NCBI GenBank assembly: GCA_965644295.1
Contig: CBFFRP010000238.1
Location: forward strand, 124,001-188,000
Direction of reading: 5' to 3'
Source: Paraphysomonas bandaiensis
Taxonomy: Eukaryota; Chrysophyceae
Length of the DNA: 64,000 nucleotides
Shown here: positions 56,534 to 64,000 of the stretch, piece by piece
How positions within the stretch are numbered: the first letter of the stretch is position 1
Layout: the number at the start of each line of letters is the position of its first letter
Translations under genes and position numbers: made by a program
Notes under the pieces: model-generated
Told to the model about the DNA's origin: nothing
What the model saw: the letters and a program-made list of their open reading frames with translations, nothing else
Databases searched by the model: none

Positions 56534-58315
56534 TTATTTTATGGTCGAAGTAGATTTCAACACAAAATCTGTTATTTTACCCATTACTTCACTGGGATCG
56601 AGACTGGAGAGCTCTATATCAGGTGTAGGAGAACCAGAAGAATAAGATACTTCTTTACGCTGATACCTACAGAGTAAAGCCGTACGCATACCTGCGCTAT
56701 GACCCCCAACAATATCGTGTTCATAGCAGTCGCCAATGTAAAGCACGCGACCTGGATGAACAGACAATCTTTGTGCAACGGCAAGAAATGGCACCCGTGA
56801 TGGTTTCGATCGACCTATTTCTGAGGCACTTAGACTTATGGAGAGTAATGTCCCTAACTCCGAAGTTGCATTTGGCCCAAAAGGAATAGTTGCATTACCG
56901 TTAGTGAGGATTCCCACCGGTACACCTTCCTCCCGCGACAACCACCGCACGCAGGATAAAGCATCATCATATAAGTGCTTGTCTACGTCACTTCGTATTG
57001 AAACAAACTCCTGTAGAGCACATATTATTTCCACACTGCCACTGAAAGACTAAACACGGACAAAATCATAAATCAACCTGCACTGCTTCGTCGACCAAAT
57101 GCTCCTCACCATTCGGCGTCGCCATCTGACGCAGGGCCTCGGCTCTCATTTCGGTGTAGTCATGCGCAATCAGAGGATCCTCTGCAGCAACTCTGAATAT
57201 ACATAGTGGACAGGTTAATGTATATTCAAGTGAAGCATAACTAGTAATAGCAGCTTCCATGTTGAGGAGCACATTACCAACAATGTACAGACCAATACCT
57301 GGTCATCTCTTGTCTCATGTTCTCTTTAACACCCGGGGCTGTCGCACTCATATAGGTCTCCACGTATTTACCATACGCTCTATGAGCATCCATTATAGGT
57401 CCCATGACTGGAACCAATGTATCATCCAGGTCAAATATAATAGCATCAAATGCATGTCGAATGGGGGAGCTCGAGTCAAGGGGACGTGGAACTTAAAGAA
57501 CATATAAGTGCACGTAAAGTATAAAAAATAGCACAGTATAGCGTAGAAGCTGCACCTACATATGTACTACCTTGCTCATACAAAGACAACCATGCCTTCC
57601 ATTTGTCATCACTTTGTTGTAGAACACTTTCCAGAAGTATGGCAATTTGTGCTTTAGCTTGACAATACCCAGGATAGTCTGTATTCACCACAAAGTCCGC
57701 TTTCGATCGTTTCATTTCGTCTGGCATTTGTTTCGACAAAATGGATTCGAACTTCTCCTCAGTCATACCGGGCCTCGACAACACTCTAGCCCTCTGTGTC
57801 TCCTCCGATGCAGTGACCACAACAGTATAATCCACGCTGTGATTAGTAGGGTTTTCGAGTAGAAGCGGAATATCATAAACTACGGCTAGCTTTCTCTCTG
57901 AGATAGCATTCTCAAGAAATAATCGTCGCTCATCAGCCACTAGAGGGTGTATAATTCCCTCAAGCTTACTCAATGCATCGTTATTAGACAATACAAATCT
58001 GCTCAGTATAGCGCGATCTACACCATGATCGACGACTGCTTCAGGGAATATTTCTCGAATTGGACCCACTGCTTTACCATTTCGTGAATAGAGCTGATGA
58101 ACAACTGTATCAGCATCAAAAACAGGACTGTGAAAACAAAGATTACATTATGTAAATTAAATATTCGTAAACTCACAATCCCAAAGAACGAAAATGATTA
58201 GACGCCGTACTCTTTCCTGTATTTTATAATATTTACATAAAAGTGTGATGAAGATGGCACGAAACTGACCCATTCCTATAGATCCCGTGAGGCCAATTTG
58301 TATGGGCTTCCACAT
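56534..58315 (-). CDS. Dephospho-CoA kinase fused to a HAD-family phosphatase
   Basis: Six exons (58315-58270, 58216-58177, 58127-57571, 57491-57299, 57192-57078, 57049-56534) join in frame to 488 aa. Residues 1-214 are CoaE, which makes CoA from dephospho-CoA and ATP: P-loop GLTGSIGMGKST (8-19) restored across intron 1, FDADTVVHQ (D33, D35), IHPLVADERR, VYDIPLLLE, and the CoaE lid-region segment QRARVLSRPGMTEEKF. From 215 a HAD domain follows: FDLDDTL (D235 nucleophile, D237), ILTNGN (T366), K399 in GRSKPSR, and IGDCYEHDIVGG (D424, D429). The 79-nt linking intron has CAAG|GTAGTA and TTCTTTAAG ends and preserves frame; the HAD part has no ATG of its own upstream of DLDDTL. If unspliced, CoaE would end at 57476. 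The HAD substrate is unknown. Confidence 0.85.
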
Positions 58316-58827
58316 TCCAGCGATTAACGAAATGTAGGCAACTGAGTCAATGTGTACGTCTAATTAAGTCCTCGTCACTGATGTAGGCCCCATTACCTAC
58401 AGCAGTCATCAGCAATATATATTCTTGTGAATATCTTGTGCAGTATGGCATTCTCTTGTGTCTGTTGTGTGTATCACCATACACATCTTTCTCTGTCAAT
58501 GAGGCATCACCAGAATACAATGTATTATTCTCTCTGGTAGTGGTTTCTACGGTGAGCATACAGAGTACAAGCAGCAGTATTTTGTTCGGTGGAGTTGAGT
58601 GGAACTAGCGGGCCCATACATGGGCGTACAGCATACAGCACAGTGCAATTAATTCCATCACCAGCAAGCATCACACTAACAGCTCATCGATTAATTACGT
58701 GACGGGATCTAATCAAGTCTTGTCATCTATAATCGGAAATTTCCATAACTTAGTGTTACCTTATTCTCATTGAACACTTGGCGTGTCCTTATATTCGATA
58801 CCCTGGTATTGCCTCCCCTAGATAATA
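58316..58827. promoter_or_regulatory. Divergent intergenic region, CoaE-HAD / PPR-like
   Basis: About 510 bp between divergent starts; both promoters expected; no assignable motif. Confidence 0.4.
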
Positions 58828-59550
58828 ATGTTTCGTTTGAATAGAGCATCACGGTTGCTGGTGTCTAGATCATTTTGTACTTCCACCAATGTGGCACCTT
58901 CATTAAAGTTAGAAGGAATGACTGCAGGACAAGCTTACCAAGATATGGTTTATCGTGGGCGAAAGGTCGTTTTATTTTTATGTAATTTACCAGTCTGAGA
59001 TGTGCCTCTACAGGAAAGCAGAATTGGAATAAGAGAACTCAAAAAATTATGCAAACTTTGTGGTCCAGAAGATGCTAAGTATGCAGGACTTGCTGTTGAT
59101 TGGTTTCAGGAGAAAGGATATGATTTCACGGAAGAATTAAATTCTGTATTTGTGAAGACTTGTGTACAAGGAAATCAACCAGAAATAGCGGTGAAGAGAT
59201 TTGTTTACGCCAAAGGGAGAATGGGATCTTGGAGTACAGCGTCATCTTTGAACTATTTGTTCGGGTCGTTGCTAGAGAAAGGAGATGCTGAGTCAATGGT
59301 AAATGTTCTTTCAACTGTAGTTCCTAAAGGTGTTCGTCCAAATGTGACTACCGCCGAATTATGTCTGCAGGCCTGCTCGCAGTGTCAAAATAGAGAACTT
59401 TATGAGAGTGCTCTTGATATATGCAGGCGGTTTGTTCTTGTTCCTTCTGAGCTTGAAAATATTACACAAAAGCACCCTATTCCTGCGGCTTCCAATGATG
59501 CTGTAAAAGATGACGCAGATAATGGAGAGGAAGATAAAACAGATGCATAG
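58828..59550 (+). CDS. PPR-like mitochondrial protein
   Basis: Exons 58828-58965 and 59014-59550 (48-nt intron with GTCGTT donor and CTACAG acceptor) give 224 aa. The N-terminus MFRLNRASRLLVSRSFCTST is Arg/Ser-rich without acidic residues, a typical mitochondrial presequence. The body is a string of paired amphipathic helices (AGLAVDWFQEKGYDFTEELN, EIAVKRFVYAKGRMGSWSTA, ESMVNVLSTVVPKGVRPNVTTA) with spacing like pentatricopeptide repeats; the KGVRPNVTT segment is the most PPR-like. PPR proteins bind organellar RNA. With only about four repeats and no effector domain, a mitoribosomal or RNA-stability role is possible but not shown. The C-terminus is acidic. Confidence 0.65.
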
Positions 59551-60215
59551 GAGTACAGCATCATTGGAAAACTAATGTTGTCAGCAGTAGTCTTAGCTAC
59601 ATGTAGTCGTTGATATTGCGTACTGTTAAAGAATAAGAATTCTATCTTTAAACGACTACACACCATAATCGTCCAGTAAATCATGTTCAACAAGCAAGCG
59701 AGATTTTATATATTATGCTATTCAGTGGTCTTTGGGTAGTAGTAGCAATTCTATTGAAGTGATATCGAGCAAAGACAAACTTGTGATTCAGGGAGATATA
59801 TTAGTGATACCATACTGATATAGTATAATAAGAAACCAAGATGTGTCAGTCTGGGCATTGTAACTATTAATTATTAATCGTATGGCATTATGGTAATCCA
59901 ACTGTAATAGTCGGGACATTTTTCATTAATGCTATTATAATTACCGGGAACTGGGCACCCATTGATGACGTTTACTAGTACTTGATACATGATATTTATA
60001 GAATTCAGTGTTTTTAAAATACAGCATTACCTTTATAATTTATACTCCAAAGAAACAAGAACTCTACTTGTTTAGGACACGTTCACACTATTATATTCAC
60101 TTTGCTACACCGTATTTTCAAAGTGGCAAACACTAACTACCTTGTATATTCAATTTGAACTCGAAGGGCTATTAAATCACAAATCACACACCAATCGTAA
60201 CCCCAGAGCAAGGGT
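59551..60215. other. Intergenic gap
   Basis: About 660 bp between convergent 3' ends. Holds the second ATTAATG/GGGAACTGG repeat copy at about 59923-59970; otherwise nothing recognised. Confidence 0.5.
59923..59970. repeat. Interspersed repeat related to 28021-28130 (inverted)
   Basis: CATTAATGCTATTATAATTACCGGGAACTGG and CCCATTGATG match the reverse complement of the block near 28050-28100 at roughly 80 percent over about 45 bp by eye. Confidence 0.5.
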
Positions 60216-63200
60216 CTACAGTGTTATTTCCATTATAGCATCTTCATCTTCGTTATTCTGAGGAAAAGTCCCTAGTTCAATTCCTGGTGCTATCGCAGAC
60301 AAACGGCTAAACATCGAAGAAGAAAAGGATGGTTTGCTCGATACGAATTCGTCAAACACGATATGGTCATCGAACTCATCGCCGTGGTCTGAACCAGACA
60401 GCAATAAGGCATGATCATTTCCATAAAGGCAACCGCATTTCTTCAATATCACCACGACCATAATTACAAATCCGATAGCTACGACTACCCCAGTGGCTGG
60501 ATGTAATTAGTCATTGTATTTAACAAAAAAATGCCTGATATATTTACCTATCAAAGATGAAGTCGCACCCCCAACAGCTCTGTTACCACCACCGGAGAGA
60601 GATGAGCCACCACTGTCGGAGCTATTTTGCCCAGAATCGTCCACGTAGTAGTAATAGTACTCATCGTCGTCGTCCCTATTAGAATCATTGCCATCACCAT
60701 TACCACTGGGATTGCCAGTGCTATCGTTTCCGTTATCTTCGCTATCGTTGTCATGTGCGTCGTCAGCGTTGCCTAAGAGGTCATCTCCAACAGGAATGAC
60801 ATCGTTCTCCCACCAGCTTACTTGACACGTTGACGACAGTTCATCAACTTCAGCATACAGTAAATTTAGTTCACTGCTGCTCATACCTTCTAACAAATGT
60901 TGCTTCGGACATACAGCGGCCCTGACGGATGCATAGAAGCACCACACCTCCGATGGACATGACGACACACAAGACTGACCATTAGCAACGCATGTTTTGT
61001 TTCCACTACGAACTTCAATCACACTGCACTTGTCTCCCATTATGTACGCAAGATCAGCACACATTGAAGTTAAGCTAGTATGAAATAGAGCGCTATCCTC
61101 CAAGCAATCTGTTCAAATAATTAGAAAGTTAAAACAAGCAACAAAATGACACTTACTATGCAAACAATTCGACTCAACAAAAGACGACATGTTATTAAAC
61201 CCCCTGAATAGCACAAAATGACGATAATTACGTAAATATATAGGACATACTCTGGAAGCTTCGTCTCCAAAGACACGGGAATAAAATTACATTGGCCTAT
61301 TTCATCACTCAAGGACCTGACGTACTCGTTTTTCCGGTTTTCTAATGTGATGTGTTTGGATTTAGATGTATAACTCTCAGTGGATCGCAATTGAGTGGAA
61401 TAAAATGTGGCATTGAAATGTGTACGGCCATCGGTGCATATACGAACAACTGATGTATTACTCTGGAGTTTTTGTTGACACGTGTGCGATTCTACACACA
61501 TCCATGAACAGCAGAATATGACAACGTTTCAGTTACTACCTGAAAAAATTAAATAAGGCCACGGAGTAGAATCCTGTGCTGTTCGAGCTGGAGCCCCGAA
61601 CGTAGGAGAGTGGACATCATCATTCGTTTCAGACCACAACACAATCTAGGCAAATATTTTCCCCATCATACACGGAATATAAAAAACACACGGTAGCTAT
61701 ATAGTGATATCTAGGTAAATAAGTACCCCGTCATACACGATATTGATAAGTCACATGGTAGTTATAATGTGATAGATTATACGCTTTTCGAAATCAACTC
61801 TTAGTGATGTGTATATGTACCTCATAGCATCCTGACTTCGCTGGAAGACAAATGTTGGACTCTGCAATATCCCCCCATTCCATCGTATCACCAGAAACAA
61901 CATTTCCGCTGCCTGCAATATGATCGGAAGAATCTACAGTGGAAAGTTCGTGAACAGTGTAATACGACCCCACCCATCCCTCCACTGTGGTTTGCCGTAA
62001 CAAAACATCGATTATGATATGGTCCGATCGTTGACAGGTAGTTCGACACACCAGACTAGAGGATTCTACGTCACCAGATCCAGACACCTAACGTATTCAT
62101 AACCATACCATTACACTATTAAACAAATACTATGGAATAGCCATCACGTGGTAGATACGAAGCAGAGACTCACAATGCTATCAATGCAGAATCGTTGAGA
62201 CGTTCTTATAGGAGAAAGAAATACGCCACACTGAGGCAGCACAGACAGAAGTCCCATAGCTGGAATAACCTCAACCGCTCCAGTGGTGCCACTGCGATTC
62301 CACTTCATATTGGCGGTATAGCAACCGACAGGCAAACACGTACTTCATGTCGAGTAGAAACCATTAGGATAGTCAGACATAGTACAACTATTTGTAACCA
62401 ATACTTACGTCTCAAAGTTATACACATTGCTATCATCCAGAGAAGCAGTGAATAAACTGCGTTGAGCGCTATTTCCAGTGTGGACCGATAAAGAATCATT
62501 AGTGTTGAAAATAGTAACTTCCTTGGCCTGGTGTATTTGTCAAGTAACTGGTGGATACACGTAATGAAAATAATACCTCCGATGAAGTTACTTGGCTCCA
62601 GAAGTCAAATATTGCCACATCGACGACAGTTCGACTCTCTTCAGGATTGATACCTGGATTTAATCCTGACCCCACATGACACCGATCGAGAACTTCATCG
62701 GGAGTAACACCCGGTTGCGTAGGTTCCTGTATAGTATTGCCACCTGAAAGTACTGTCACACACTACAACGAAATCAGAACGCTATACCTGCAGCCGTGAT
62801 TACCAAAGAAAAGGACTGGTGAGAGTGTTCTGGAAAGAGCTTCGCCTGTACGATAACGGTCCACTCTCCCTCATCTGGCTTGCTAACAACAATCTATACG
62901 AGTACAATTTGACACACGATTAATAACCATTCATCACCATAGCAAATTGGCAATCTACCTGTTCATTGTTATTTAATACGTCTCTCTGTTCTCCAATCAT
63001 CGGGCTACCGCTGAAATAACATTATAAAAACACAATAAGCTTATTATAAATGGGCGTACAAGTTTTGCGTGTTTCCGTAACGAAAGCGGCCCTACGTACA
63101 TAGCAAACTCAAATAGATTTTGTATATTCAAAGCACATACCGAGGGATCAACGACGGCTAGATCAATATCGTTCAGAAGAACCTATATACACTGTCTTAA

Positions 63201-64000
63201 TTACACGTCAATACAAACTTTTTATCAGTCACGGTGAAGAATAAATCTATCGTTGCTACACTCCGCCCAGGTGATGTACCTTGGCCGCAAACTCAGTGTT
63301 AGGAGGGTCAAACCATGAAAGTGTGATTTTCAAGGGCAATGTACTGTTTACTACTTGTAATCGGTAGGAATATTGGTGGGCTTCGGATACTACTCTCTCA
63401 TCCACGTACAGCACGAAGTCTGAGTTACGTAGTGGGAGGACTTGATCTAGTTTCACTCTTCCGTAACCCTATCAGTATATCAGTCATGCCACTTAATCTG
63501 AAGCAACAAACCTGATAAAAATCTGGAGTAGCAGATGTCGACAATGATTTTAAAGCTTCTGTTCTATCAATATGACCAGATGAGGCTGCACTAGACTCTG
63601 TGGTGATAGGTGTGCCCGAGTGAAGGAGGAGAGCCTTAGTCATAGCTCCACTTGGTTTGAAAGCACCTACATAGACAGGTATGTGAACACGAAAATGCCC
63701 CAAGAAAACAAGCGCTCACACACCTTGTCCACAAAAAGAGTATAATGAATCACATAAAGTCATCCAAAATGCAGGATCAGAAAAGTACTGATGAATCAGG
63801 GCAGCGGAGCCTGCACACAAACAACAGCAACAAAACACACCACGATATTACGCAACTCTACGGCTACAAGGAAAGCGTAATCACCTCCAGCAACTGGTGC
63901 AGACATGCTGGTTCCGGACTTTGAAGTTTTGGAGCAGGATTGACTATCATTATCTTCATCATTTGACCTTGCTGAGTTTGTAGTCCAACCCGGTGCAACA
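60216..64000 (-). CDS. Membrane-anchored subtilisin-like serine protease, C-terminal part (5' end outside window)
   Basis: A multi-exon gene entering from the right edge. The first exon seen (64000-63885) encodes VAPGW and the S8 catalytic-serine motif GTSMSAPVAGG; later exons are 63810-63724, 63666-63512 and 63468-63280 (GYGRVKLDQVLPL, then LKITLSWFDPP). Next come VLLNDIDLAVVDPS and EGEWTVIVQAK...LVITAAG, the usual post-catalytic beta-sandwich. The middle has two Cys-rich repeats (CLPVGCYTANMKW; GWVGSYYTVHEL...CLPAKSGCYE). Near the C-terminus are more Cys-rich segments, an Asp/Asn/Ser-rich stalk (about 60620-60790), a membrane helix (ATGVVVAIGFVIMVVVILKKCGC, split by an intron at 60550-60500) and an acidic tail ending at 60216. 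This predicts a type I surface or secretory-pathway protease. The exon junction around 63010-63150 is uncertain: the simple splice breaks frame. Confidence 0.85.

Overview
This is a nuclear eukaryotic window. It is AT-rich and gene-dense, with genes on both strands, GT-AG introns that are mostly 44-80 nt, and no operons or rRNA/tRNA genes that I could find. The gene content is ordinary for a free-living or parasitic protist: TRAPPC11, importin-11, SRRM1, gamma-tubulin, type III PI4-kinase, Derlin and a BRCA1/BARD1-like protein. Two traits suggest a stramenopile-like (heterokont) lineage: an enolase with a mitochondrial-type presequence, and a WPGIN/YVLGG-type module in the RING-BRCT protein. 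This placement is inference and not proven.

Layout: 1-2000 holds a 28-bp minisatellite and a 204-bp tandem array. Then come an acid-phosphatase-like membrane protein (+, 2340-3817), Derlin (-, 4614-5515), an unrecognised eight-exon gene (+, 5871-8476), a repeat-rich gap with a 300-bp inverted-repeat element (8477-10568), PI4-kinase (-, 10569-15793, one intron filled by a 153-bp satellite), an OTU protease (+, 16542-18304), a Kv-type potassium channel (+, 19778-21425), a second 204-bp array, a lipocalin (+, 22966-23625), a RING/BRCT protein (-, 24340-26311), a 2-kb repeat-bearing gap, TRAPPC11 (-, 28337-33471), SRRM1 (+, 33962-35206), a DUF3754/TMEM143-like protein (-, 35982-37760), a homocysteine S-methyltransferase (+, 38121-39243), a truncated PPDK-like protein (-, 39734-41069), a LicD-like protein (+, 41642-42502), importin-11 (-, 43100-46612), gamma-tubulin (-, 48117-49848), enolase (+, 50324-51850), a 799-bp hAT element with an exact 8-bp target duplication (52917-53715), a small unknown gene (-, 54081-54800), a dephospho-CoA kinase fused to a HAD phosphatase (-, 56534-58315), a PPR-like mitochondrial protein (+, 58828-59550), and the C-terminal part of a membrane-anchored subtilisin (-, 60216 to beyond 64000).

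Neighbouring genes do not form a pathway. Several are divergent pairs with 350-750 bp shared promoters (PI4K/OTU, TRAPPC11/SRRM1, DUF3754/HMT, PPDK-like/LicD, gamma-tubulin/enolase, CoaE-HAD/PPR). The most notable items are the CoaE-HAD fusion, the RING + WPGIN-type module + tandem BRCT protein, the catalytically degenerate PPDK N-domain gene, the twin 204-bp arrays that share the same terminal unit, the satellite inside the PI4K intron, and the intact-ended hAT element. All spliced models were built by hand from splice-site consensus plus reading-frame continuity and lack transcript support.
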